DNA from: Bauldia sp.
GTDB taxonomy: Bacteria; Pseudomonadota; Alphaproteobacteria; Rhizobiales; Kaistiaceae
Reading direction: 5' to 3'
NCBI GenBank assembly: GCA_028284325.1
Contig: JANQRX010000006.1
Coordinates: forward strand, 62,001-126,000
Length of the DNA: 64,000 nucleotides
Position 1 is the stretch's first letter. Each line of letters opens with the position of its first letter. The notes under the pieces are model-generated. The model was not told where the DNA came from. It saw only the letters and a program-made list of their open reading frames with translations, and did no database searches. The position numbers and the translations under genes are program-made. Shown one piece after another: positions 54,332 to 62,051 of this stretch.

Positions 54332-55111
54332 ATGAAGACCAAGGAACCTGAACAGAAGTACTCGGCTCCGGCGCTGGAGAAGGGGCTCGACATCATTGAG
54401 CTTCTCGCACGATCGAACAGTTCGCTGACGCTCGCCGAAATCGGGCGTGCGCTGTCGCGGTCGAAAGGCGAGCTTTTCAGGATGGTTCTGGTTCTCAGCC
54501 AGCGAGGCTACATCCAGAAGGACGAGCAAACCGACGGCTACCACCTGACCGATCATCTGCTCAACCTCGGCTCGCGTTCATTGCGTTTCGCCAGCCTGCT
54601 GGAGCATGCGCTTCCGGTCATGCGGTCTCTCTCCGGTCGCGTTTCACAGAGTTGCCACCTGGCTGTCTTGAGCGGCGCCGAAGCCGTCGTCATCGCCCGC
54701 ATAGAGGATCCGGACTTTCTCGGCTTCTCGGTTCGCGTCGGCTATCGGCATTCGGTGACACAGATGGGTTCCGGTTGCGCAATACTCGCGTGGATGGACC
54801 CCGCCAGCCGCGAGGAAATCTTCAAGGCGGTCAGCGAACTGGGAGCGGCGAAGGCCCGCAAAGCGTTCGTGAGAGAGCTGGAGACTCACCGTTCGAAGGG
54901 CTGGGTGCAGAGGGCAAGCACCGTAACGGACGGCGTCACCGATCTCAGCGTGCCGATTCTCTCGCCGGCTTCGCACGAAGTTTTTGCCGCCCTCTCCGTT
55001 CCCTACATAGCGAAGCGCGGGCACACGGTGAGCATTGAGGAAGTTGCCGAGAACCTCGTTGTCGCGGGGAAGGAGATTACCCGGCTGATGTCCGTCAACA
55101 GCGGTTTCTAG
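54332..55111 (+). CDS. IclR-family transcriptional regulator
   Basis: A 259-aa regulator. The winged helix-turn-helix is at residues 10-75 (APALEKGLDIIELLARSNSS, AEIGRALSRSKGELFRMVLV, RGYIQKDEQTDGYHLTDHLL). The effector domain follows, with VGYRHSVTQMGSGCAILAWM. ATG at 54332. It is divergent from the lactonase/dehydratase genes and upstream of the ABC importer, so it probably controls both through the palindromes at 54243 and 55161. Confidence 0.93.
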   Translation: MKTKEPEQKYSAPALEKGLDIIELLARSNSSLTLAEIGRALSRSKGELFRMVLVLSQRGYIQKDEQTDGYHLTDHLLNLGSRSLRFASLLEHALPVMRSLSGRVSQSCHLAVLSGAEAVVIARIEDPDFLGFSVRVGYRHSVTQMGSGCAILAWMDPASREEIFKAVSELGAAKARKAFVRELETHRSKGWVQRASTVTDGVTDLSVPILSPASHEVFAALSVPYIAKRGHTVSIEEVAENLVVAGKEITRLMSVNSGF

Positions 55112-55160
55112 CCGCTTGCCGCCGGATTTGGCGGACCGGGCGACCGGAATCTATCGGTTT

Positions 55161-55202
55161 GTATGTGAAATCTGTTTCACATACGATGAAATCTGCTAAT
55201 AT
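55161..55202 (+). promoter_or_regulatory. KdgR-like palindrome with promoter for the module C importer
   Basis: GTATGTGAAA (55161-55170) and TTTCACATAC (55175-55184) are a perfect inverted repeat around TCTG, resembling IclR/KdgR operators of the form TGAAANNNNTTTCA. TTTCAC (55175-55180) and TAATAT (55197-55202), 16 nt apart, could be the promoter, so the right arm overlaps the -35. The binding-protein gene starts at 55250. Confidence 0.65.
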
Positions 55203-55249
55203 GCGGGATCGTGAAGCGCGGCCATCGTCGCGCGTAGGGAGGGAATAGG

Positions 55250-56431
55250 ATGCGTTTTTCTAGTGTCGCGATCCCCGCAGCGGGATTGATACTGGCCGCC
55301 GGGGCCGCGTCTGCCAGCGACGTGGATTCGGTCAAGATGGGCCTGCCGGAGGGCCTGCAAGCCGAATATGAGAATTCGACCACCACGGTCGCGTTGTCGC
55401 CGCTTGGCGCCTATCAGGCGCCTGATCGGCCCTGGAAGTGGTGCCACTCGGAGAGCTATCAGGGTAATCCGTGGCGCGTTGCCCTCACCAACGAACTGCG
55501 CCGTCTGGTGGATGTCCTGATCGCCGAGGGGACCGTCTCAAGCTTTGAGATGTCCGACTCGAACGGCGATGTGAGCATCGAGATCTCCAACATCCGCAGC
55601 TTCATCGAGAAGGATTGCGACATCATCACGTCCGTACCCGGATCGACCACGGGTCTGGATTCGGCTGTCGATGCCGCGTTCGAAGCGGGCATTCCTTTCG
55701 TGACCGGTGCGGCGACCGTGACCACCGAGAAGGCCATCAATGTCGACTCCAACTACTGGAAGTGGGGCTACGACATGGCCAAGAACTTGTCGGAGCGGTT
55801 GGGCGGCAAGGGCAATGTCGTCATGGTTGAAGGCATTGCCGGCGTGTCGATCGTCGACCAGCAGCGCGCCGGCGCCCAGGCGGCGTTTGCCGACTACCCG
55901 GACGTCAAGGTCGTCCGCATGGTGAACGGTGACTGGACGCCGAGTGTCACCAAGAACGTCATCCTTCAGACGCTGGCGACGAATCCGTCGCCAATCGATG
56001 GCGTGTGGACCACGGGATCCGAGACTCGCGTAGTCGCCGAGGCGTTCACGCAGGCCGGCCGTCCGCTGCCGGTCGTGACCGGTTCGATTACCGGCGACGC
56101 GCTCGGTTATTGGCAAGCCAATCCGGATGAGTTCGTCTTCACCGGTGGTGCCGTGCTGCCCAGCATCATCGGACAGTCGCTGTTCCGCGCGGCGAGCCGC
56201 ATCCTCGACGGTCAGAGTCCGGTTCTGAACACCGTCATGATCCCGATTCCGTCGGTCGAAATGGCCGATTTCCCGGGCTGGTACGCGGACTGCATGAAGC
56301 CCGACTCGGCCGAGATCTTCCCGGTCTCCCCGACCGATCCGGTGCCGCCGGCCGTCATGGCCGCCTATTTCGGCAGCGACAAGCCGGCACCGGGCTGGGA
56401 CTACGCCCAGGCGCCTCGCGCCTGCGACTGA
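55250..56431 (+). CDS. Periplasmic sugar-binding protein of the module C ABC importer
   Basis: A 393-aa binding protein with a signal peptide (residues 1-22, cleavage near ASAS). Conserved elements are CHSESYQGNPWRVALTNELR, CDIITSVPGSTTGLDSAVDA, YDMAKNLSERLGGKGNVVMV and DGVWTTGSETRVVAEAFTQA, the Peripla_BP_4 pattern. It is longer than the module A binding protein and only distantly similar. A strong hairpin follows the gene. The ligand is presumably the sugar or acid handled by the neighbouring lactonase and dehydratase. Confidence 0.9.
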   Translation: MRFSSVAIPAAGLILAAGAASASDVDSVKMGLPEGLQAEYENSTTTVALSPLGAYQAPDRPWKWCHSESYQGNPWRVALTNELRRLVDVLIAEGTVSSFEMSDSNGDVSIEISNIRSFIEKDCDIITSVPGSTTGLDSAVDAAFEAGIPFVTGAATVTTEKAINVDSNYWKWGYDMAKNLSERLGGKGNVVMVEGIAGVSIVDQQRAGAQAAFADYPDVKVVRMVNGDWTPSVTKNVILQTLATNPSPIDGVWTTGSETRVVAEAFTQAGRPLPVVTGSITGDALGYWQANPDEFVFTGGAVLPSIIGQSLFRAASRILDGQSPVLNTVMIPIPSVEMADFPGWYADCMKPDSAEIFPVSPTDPVPPAVMAAYFGSDKPAPGWDYAQAPRACD

Positions 56432-56450
56432 ACCTGAAGGCCAAGACCAG

Positions 56451-56476
56451 CGCAGGCCCGCTCAGGCGGGCCTGCG
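56451..56476 (+). terminator. Strong hairpin after the module C binding-protein gene
   Basis: CGCAGGCCCGC and GCGGGCCTGCG form a perfect 11-bp stem with loop TCAG, 20 nt after the stop codon. A short T-poor stretch follows. It probably limits readthrough and protects the upstream mRNA so that binding protein is made in excess. Confidence 0.75.
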
Positions 56477-56518
56477 GCCGTTCTGAAGGATAAAAAAGAC
56501 GAACACGGACAACATCCG

Positions 56519-57256
56519 GTGGACCGCCCCCTTCTGGTTGCTCAAGGGCTCGACAAGCACTTCGGCGAAACCCACGCCCTGCGCGACGTGTCCCTCGAGA
56601 TATCAACGGGACAGGTTCACGCGATCCTGGGCGAGAATGGCTCGGGCAAGAGCACGCTCGGCAAGATTATCGCCGGGATCATCCCTCCAGACAGCGGTGA
56701 GCTGACGATCGGCGGGCAACGCGTCCGTACCTTCAGCCCGCCGTCCATGCTCGAACTCGGCGTGGCCATCGTCCTGCAGGAGGTGCTGGTCGCGCTGAAC
56801 CGATCCGTGGTCGACAACGTGCTGCTGGGTCGCGATACGCCTTTTCGCTTCCGCTACAGCAATGGCGAAAGGCGGGAAATCGTTTCGGATATTCTGCAGA
56901 AACTGACCAGACGCACCTTCGACCTCGACCAGATGGTCGGCGAGCTCGAGCTGCAGGAGCAGCAGATCCTGGTTATTGCCCGCGGCCTTCTGTGCGAACC
57001 GAAACTGCTCATCCTTGACGAAGCGACCGCGGCCCTGGACCTCGCTGACCGGGACATGCTGTTCAGCACCATTCGCCAGTTCGTCAGTGATGGCGGAACG
57101 GTCGCGTTCGTCTCCCACAGGTTGCCTGAAGTCCTGGAACTGTCCGACGTCGTGCACGTCATGCACAATGGGCACAACACGGCGCGCCTCGAAGGCGAAG
57201 ACCTGAATCCGAAAACGCTGCTCGCGCACCTGACCCAGGAGTTCGAAGGTGACTGA
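56519..57256 (+). CDS. ABC ATPase, first half of a split RbsA-type protein
   Basis: A 245-aa single nucleotide-binding domain. Walker A is GENGSGKST at about 39-47 and Walker B is LLILDEATAALD. The signature motif is degenerate (GELELQEQQILVIARGL), as in domain 1 of RbsA. The H-loop is in VAFVSHRLPE. In most ribose-type systems this domain is fused to a second one; here the frame stops after about 245 residues and the second domain is a separate gene overlapping by 8 nt. GTG at 56519. Confidence 0.88.
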   Translation: MDRPLLVAQGLDKHFGETHALRDVSLEISTGQVHAILGENGSGKSTLGKIIAGIIPPDSGELTIGGQRVRTFSPPSMLELGVAIVLQEVLVALNRSVVDNVLLGRDTPFRFRYSNGERREIVSDILQKLTRRTFDLDQMVGELELQEQQILVIARGLLCEPKLLILDEATAALDLADRDMLFSTIRQFVSDGGTVAFVSHRLPEVLELSDVVHVMHNGHNTARLEGEDLNPKTLLAHLTQEFEGD

Positions 57257-58010
57257 CGCGGAGTCCATCCTGCGCGCAGACGAGATCGTGATCTTCCCTG
57301 ACGGGCCAGCCATTACCGAGTCGGTCCGCAAGGGAGAAATCGTCGGCCTGGCCGGGCTCGACGGACATGGCCAGGTGCCGTTTCTCGAGATACTTGCCGG
57401 CTTCCGGCGCGCGTCAGCCGGTACGGTCACGGTCGCGACCAAAGGCCAGGCGGTGACGATCACCTCACCGGTGGAAGCGGCTCGCAAGGGCGTCGGCTAC
57501 ATGCCGGCCGACCGCAAGCGCAACGGGATCTTCCCGGGCATCGGCGTGCTGGACAATTTCGCATTCGGCAACTTCGCGCGGTTCTCCAAGAGAGGCTGGC
57601 TGAGCTATCGCGCAGCCAGGGCCGCACTGCAGGAATACCGCAAAGACCTCTCCATGGCGTTCGCCTCACCCTCCATGCACATCAACCGCCTGTCCGGCGG
57701 GAACCAGCAGAAGGTGCTGCTGGCGCGCGCGATGGCCGGCATGCCCGACGTCATGCTCCTGAACGATCCAACACGCGGCGTGGACATCCAGACGCGCCGG
57801 ACGCTCTACGACTTCTTCCGCCGCTCGGTCGATGAGCGTGACCTCACCTACGTCATTCTTTCCACCGAGTTGGAGGAAATCATCGAGCTCTGCGATCGCG
57901 TTCTGGTGTTTCGCGACAATGCGATTTCAGCCCGCTTGCCGAGAGAAGACATGACGCTCGACGTTCTGATGTCGGCGATGTTCGGCCAATTGGAGCGCGC
58001 CGCGTCATGA
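57249..58010 (+). CDS. ABC ATPase, second half of a split RbsA-type protein
   Basis: A 253-aa domain corresponding to the C-terminal half of RbsA: altered Walker A GLDGHGQVPFLE, then YMPADRKRNGIFPGIGVLDN, an intact signature RLSGGNQQKVLLARAM and Walker B VMLLNDPTRGVDIQTR. The Walker B reads NDP rather than DEP, so the catalytic glutamate position is also changed. GTG at 57249 overlaps the first half by 8 nt, which implies coupled translation and assembly into a two-chain ATPase. Confidence 0.88.
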   Translation: MTDAESILRADEIVIFPDGPAITESVRKGEIVGLAGLDGHGQVPFLEILAGFRRASAGTVTVATKGQAVTITSPVEAARKGVGYMPADRKRNGIFPGIGVLDNFAFGNFARFSKRGWLSYRAARAALQEYRKDLSMAFASPSMHINRLSGGNQQKVLLARAMAGMPDVMLLNDPTRGVDIQTRRTLYDFFRRSVDERDLTYVILSTELEEIIELCDRVLVFRDNAISARLPREDMTLDVLMSAMFGQLERAAS

Positions 58011-58963
58011 GCCGCCTGCTTTCCAGACTGGAGGGGGCGCAGTTTGCGCTTCTCCTGTTCGTCCCGCTGTTTCTCGCCACGGTGTTCATCACGCCGTCGC
58101 GCTTTTCGTATGAGAATCTCGGGATTACGCTCGGTCTCATGGTGCCGCTGATCCTCGCGGCATGTGCCGCGACGCCGGTTATTGTCGGAGGGCGCGAAGG
58201 CATCGATCTGTCGGTCGGCCCTCTGATCGGCGTCATCAACGTTATCCTTGTCAAATGGATCGTGCTGGACGCGGGCATCACGACGCCGTTCGTGATCGTG
58301 CCCGCGGCGCTGGTGCTTGGAGTCTTTGTCGGGGCGGTCAACGGCTGGCTGGCGGTCTACCTCGGCGTTCAACCCATCGTGGCCACGCTTGGAACATTTC
58401 TGATCCTTTCGGGGATCGCGACATGGATCCTGCCGTCTCCCATGGGGCCAGCGCCCGACTGGCTGATCGCCATGTCGGAGGGGTTGTCCTTCATCCCGCT
58501 CCTCGTCGTTGCTGCGGGCTGGTACGCCTTCAAGAAACTGCCGCTCCACGGGCTTCTGTTTGCGATCGGGAACGACGACCGGGGCGCCTACGCAGCGGGC
58601 GTCAACGTCAACCTGGTTCGTTTCTCCGCCTATCTCGTCACCGGCGCCATCGCAGCGGTTGCTGCCCTGTCGCTGACTGCGCTGCTGGGATCGGCGGACG
58701 CGCAGGTCGGTCCGGACTTCACTCTGCTCGCGATCGCCGCGGCAGCCCTTGGTGGGGTGAGCCTCGCCGGAGGCAAGGGTCGCATGACGGGAGCCGCGCT
58801 GGGCGCGGTCGACATCTTCCTGCTCCAGAACCTGATCACGCACTTCAACGTGTCGCCGTTCGCCATCCGGATCACCTACGGGCTGGTGCTGGTGGTCGCC
58901 GTCGTTCTGAACTCGGAGCGGATTGCGGCGATGTTCGCGCGCCGGAGGTCGGCCGATGCGTGA
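58007..58963 (+). CDS. RbsC-type ABC permease 1 (module C)
   Basis: A 318-aa permease with 8-10 helices and the signature VGGREGIDLSVGPLIGVINV, GVQPIVATLGTFLILSGIAT and GGVSLAGGKGRMTGAALGAV. ATGA overlap with the ATPase gene at 58007-58010; its end overlaps the second permease by 8 nt. It likely forms a heterodimer with that permease. Confidence 0.92.
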   Translation: MSRLLSRLEGAQFALLLFVPLFLATVFITPSRFSYENLGITLGLMVPLILAACAATPVIVGGREGIDLSVGPLIGVINVILVKWIVLDAGITTPFVIVPAALVLGVFVGAVNGWLAVYLGVQPIVATLGTFLILSGIATWILPSPMGPAPDWLIAMSEGLSFIPLLVVAAGWYAFKKLPLHGLLFAIGNDDRGAYAAGVNVNLVRFSAYLVTGAIAAVAALSLTALLGSADAQVGPDFTLLAIAAAALGGVSLAGGKGRMTGAALGAVDIFLLQNLITHFNVSPFAIRITYGLVLVVAVVLNSERIAAMFARRRSADA

Positions 58964-59909
58964 GATCCTGCGCAACAAGCAGGCGCCGGCCTTCGTCATG
59001 GTCGCGGTGATCTTCGTGATTGGCGCTTTCTACATCGAGGGCTACACCTCCACCTTCTCCATTCGCGCGATGCTCGTCATCGCCTCTTTCCTGATCATTG
59101 CCTCGGCGGGGCAGACGTTGGTCATGCTCATTGGCGGCATCGACCTGTCAATCCCGTTCGTGATCGGTTTCGCGAACGTGACGGTCGCCCAGCTGTCGGC
59201 AAATGGCATGCCGTTCTGGATCGCGATGGTTCTGGTGCTGGCGCTGAGTGCACTCTTTGGCGCGCTCAACGGCGGCATATCATCGATTTTTCGCGTTCAT
59301 CCGCTGATTATCACATTGGGTAGCGGGACGGCGCTGCTCGGTGCGGTTCTTCTGTGGACCCGCGGCTATCCCACCGGCAGCGCTCCCGACTACATCAACG
59401 ACTTCGTGTCCATCGGCAAGTCGATCGGACCCTTGCCCTTCCCCCTGCTGGTGCCGGCGACGCTTGTGCTCGTCATCGCCATTATCCTGTTCGAGAAACG
59501 CACCGTCCTGGGGCGGCATGTCTATGCGCTCGGCTCCAACCCGACCGCCGCACCGCACATCCTGGTCAACCCGCTCACGATCTGGAGCTTCTGCTTCTCG
59601 GTGTCGGCGGTGTTGGCGGCGCTCACCGGCATCCTGCTTCTGGGCTTTTCGGGCGCGGCGTTCGCCGATGCGGGACGCCCCTTCCTGTTTCAGACGGTTG
59701 CGGCCGCCGTCATCGGCGGCACGGCGCTGGCCGGCGGTCGCGGCGGTGTCTTCGGCACGGTCGCCGGCGCGCTTGCGCTCACCCAGCTCAACACGGTTCT
59801 GATCGGCTTCGGCCTGGAACAGTCGATCGTGCAGGCAGCCTTGGGGGCTCTGATCATTCTTGTCGTCGCCATCTACGGGCGCCAAGCCCATCTCCGAACG
59901 GAGATCTAG
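58956..59909 (+). CDS. RbsC-type ABC permease 2 (module C)
   Basis: A 317-aa permease: LVMLIGGIDLSIPFVIGFAN is the family signature, FRVHPLIITLGSGTALLGAV and GGTALAGGRGGVFGTVAGAL follow. ATG at 58956 lies inside the preceding gene. It is the last gene of the importer unit and of the accessory block, and converges on ugd across 38 nt. Confidence 0.92.
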   Translation: MREILRNKQAPAFVMVAVIFVIGAFYIEGYTSTFSIRAMLVIASFLIIASAGQTLVMLIGGIDLSIPFVIGFANVTVAQLSANGMPFWIAMVLVLALSALFGALNGGISSIFRVHPLIITLGSGTALLGAVLLWTRGYPTGSAPDYINDFVSIGKSIGPLPFPLLVPATLVLVIAIILFEKRTVLGRHVYALGSNPTAAPHILVNPLTIWSFCFSVSAVLAALTGILLLGFSGAAFADAGRPFLFQTVAAAVIGGTALAGGRGGVFGTVAGALALTQLNTVLIGFGLEQSIVQAALGALIILVVAIYGRQAHLRTEI

Positions 59910-59947
59910 GCGCTCGACACCCGTCTCCGTGCCGGACAAGCGCTCCG

Positions 59948-61114
59948 TCAGCTCTCGCCGAACAGGTCGCGGGTGAAGACCCTGTCGGCGACGTCGTCAA
60001 GCTCCGGTGTCGGCCGGTTGGCCACGATCACGTCGGCCCGTGCCTTGAAGGCGGCGAGATCGCGTTCGACCTCCGAACCCAGGAACGTCGTCTCGGCAAG
60101 CGCCGGCTCGTAGACGATCACCTCGATCCCGTTCGCCCTGACGCGCCGCATGATGCCCAGGATCGACGAATGGCGATAGTTGTCGGAGCCGGCCTTCATG
60201 GCCAGGCGGTAGATACCGACCACCGTGGGCTCCATGTCGATGATCCTCTGCGCAAGGAAGTCCTTACGCGTCCGGTTGGCCTCGACGATGGCCTGGATCA
60301 GGTTCTGGGGCACCTGCGCATAGTTGGCGAGAAGCTGTTTGGTGTCCTTGGGCAGGCAGTAGCCGCCGTAGCCGAAGGACGGATTGTTGTAGTGGTCGCC
60401 GATGCGCGGATCGAGCCCGACGCCCTCGATGATCTGACCGGCGTCCATGCCGCCGGCCATGGCGTAGCTGTCGAGCTCGTTGAAGAAGGCCACGCGCATG
60501 GCCAGGAAGGTGTTGGCGAACAGCTTGATGGCTTCCGCCTCGCGGGACTCGGTGAACAGGACCGGAATGTCCTTGCGGACGGCGCCTTCCACGAGCAGGT
60601 CGGCGAACATCCGCGCCCGGTCCGAGCGCTCGCCGACGACGATGCGCGACGGATAGAGGTTGTCGTGGAGCGCCCGGCTCTCTCGCAGGAACTCCGGCGA
60701 GAACAGGATGTTGTCCGTGCCCAGTGTCGCCCGGAGCTCGGCGACGAAACCCACGGGAATCGTCGATCTGATGACAATCAGCGCGCGAGGGTTCACGCGG
60801 GCGACCTCACGGGCGACCCCCTCTACCGACGCGGTGTCGAAGAAGTCGGTCTTCGGATCGTAGTCGGTGGGGGTGGCGATCATCACCAGGTCCGCGGAGC
60901 GGTAAGCGGGCTCCGCGTCCGTCACGGCGGTGAGATCAAGCTCGCGATCGGCGAAGAACGCCTCGAGCTCGGTGTCGACAAACGGGCTCCGCCGCGCGTT
61001 GATCAGCCGGACCCGCTCCTCCGACACATCCACCGCCGTGACGATGTGGTTCTGCGCCAAGAGGGTCGCGTTGGAGAGGCCGACATACCCGGCGCCGGCA
61101 ACGACAATCTTCAT
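59948..61114 (-). CDS. ugd: UDP-glucose 6-dehydrogenase
   Basis: Oxidises UDP-glucose to UDP-glucuronate with two NAD. The 388-aa protein is closely similar over its whole length to the short enterobacterial Ugd type: [20 protein letters not shown] at the start, [47 protein letters not shown], and the catalytic cysteine in [21 protein letters not shown] at 61114. It supplies precursor for surface polysaccharide and lies 10 nt downstream of the LptB-like ATPase gene, so they are probably co-transcribed. Confidence 0.95.
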   Translation of the reverse strand: MKIVVAGAGYVGLSNATLLAQNHIVTAVDVSEERVRLINARRSPFVDTELEAFFADRELDLTAVTDAEPAYRSADLVMIATPTDYDPKTDFFDTASVEGVAREVARVNPRALIVIRSTIPVGFVAELRATLGTDNILFSPEFLRESRALHDNLYPSRIVVGERSDRARMFADLLVEGAVRKDIPVLFTESREAEAIKLFANTFLAMRVAFFNELDSYAMAGGMDAGQIIEGVGLDPRIGDHYNNPSFGYGGYCLPKDTKQLLANYAQVPQNLIQAIVEANRTRKDFLAQRIIDMEPTVVGIYRLAMKAGSDNYRHSSILGIMRRVRANGIEVIVYEPALAETTFLGSEVERDLAAFKARADVIVANRPTPELDDVADRVFTRDLFGES

Positions 61115-61124
61115 GGTCGCCTCA

Positions 61125-61889
61125 TCATCGGTCGAGGCTGTCGCCGAGATAGAAGTACCGCACGTTCTCGTCGGCAATGATCTCCTCCGGCGTTCCCCAA
61201 GCGAGCAGCCGGCCGGACTCCATGATGTAGGCGCGGTCCACGATCGACAGTGTCTCGCGAACATTGTGGTCGCTGATCAGGACGCCGATCCCGAGATCGC
61301 GCAGCCGGCCGATCGTCGACTGCACATAGGTGATCGCGAGCGGGTCGACGCCGGCGAACGGTTCATCGAGCAGGATGTATCGGGGACTGGCGGCGAGCGC
61401 GCGGGCGATTTCGCAACGACGCCGCTCGCCGCCGGACAGCTTGGAGCCCTTGCGGGAACGGATCCCGGTCAGGCCGAACTCGTCGAGAAGGACTTCGAGA
61501 CGCCGTCGGCGCTGATGGCGGTCCGGGACGAACGCTTCGAGGTAGAGGAGGATGTTGTCTTCCACCGACAGACCCCGGAACACCGATGTCTCCTGCGGGA
61601 GGTAGGTGAGCCCGAGTTGGGCGCGCGCGTAGATCGGCAGATCGGTCACGTCGATGCCGTCGATTTCGACCGCTCCGGCGTCCGGAGCCTGCACCCCGGT
61701 GATCATGCTCATCAGCGTGGATTTGCCGGCGCCATTGGGGCCAAGCAATCCCACGATCTCGCCACGTGCGATTTCGATGCTGATGCCAATCACGACTTCC
61801 TGCCGGCGGAAAGACTTCGTGATGTCCGTGGTGCGGAGCAGGCCCATGGGAATCGGGGAGTTTTGGGGCGTTAACGTATGGTTTTCCAT
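61125..61889 (-). CDS. LptB-like ABC ATPase
   Basis: A 254-aa ABC ATPase of the LPS-export type. Walker [30 protein letters not shown] (typical of LptB), signature [17 protein letters not shown], Walker [16 protein letters not shown] and the switch histidine in [15 protein letters not shown] at 61889 was chosen over 61964; MGLLRTTDI slightly downstream is another possibility. There is no lptA, lptC or lptFG nearby, so it may be a second copy tied to another envelope lipid. It precedes ugd and is divergent from the polyketide synthase. Confidence 0.88.
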   Translation of the reverse strand: MENHTLTPQNSPIPMGLLRTTDITKSFRRQEVVIGISIEIARGEIVGLLGPNGAGKSTLMSMITGVQAPDAGAVEIDGIDVTDLPIYARAQLGLTYLPQETSVFRGLSVEDNILLYLEAFVPDRHQRRRRLEVLLDEFGLTGIRSRKGSKLSGGERRRCEIARALAASPRYILLDEPFAGVDPLAITYVQSTIGRLRDLGIGVLISDHNVRETLSIVDRAYIMESGRLLAWGTPEEIIADENVRYFYLGDSLDR

Positions 61890-62051
61890 CGATTCTCGCC
61901 CGTCAACCGTCCGGCTCGGGCAGCGTCCAGGCGAAGCTCCCTCGACCACCGGTTGTTTAGTCACGCCCGAAAGAAAATTGAGGATCGGCGGGACAATACC
62001 GTAATGTGTGAGGCTGGACCATGAGGCAATTTCCAGTTCACGTGAAGCAGT

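Noticed and set aside
59354..61180. A 608-codon plus-strand open frame
   Set aside because: It lies out of frame inside the last permease gene and then antisense to ugd, both of which have complete family motifs.
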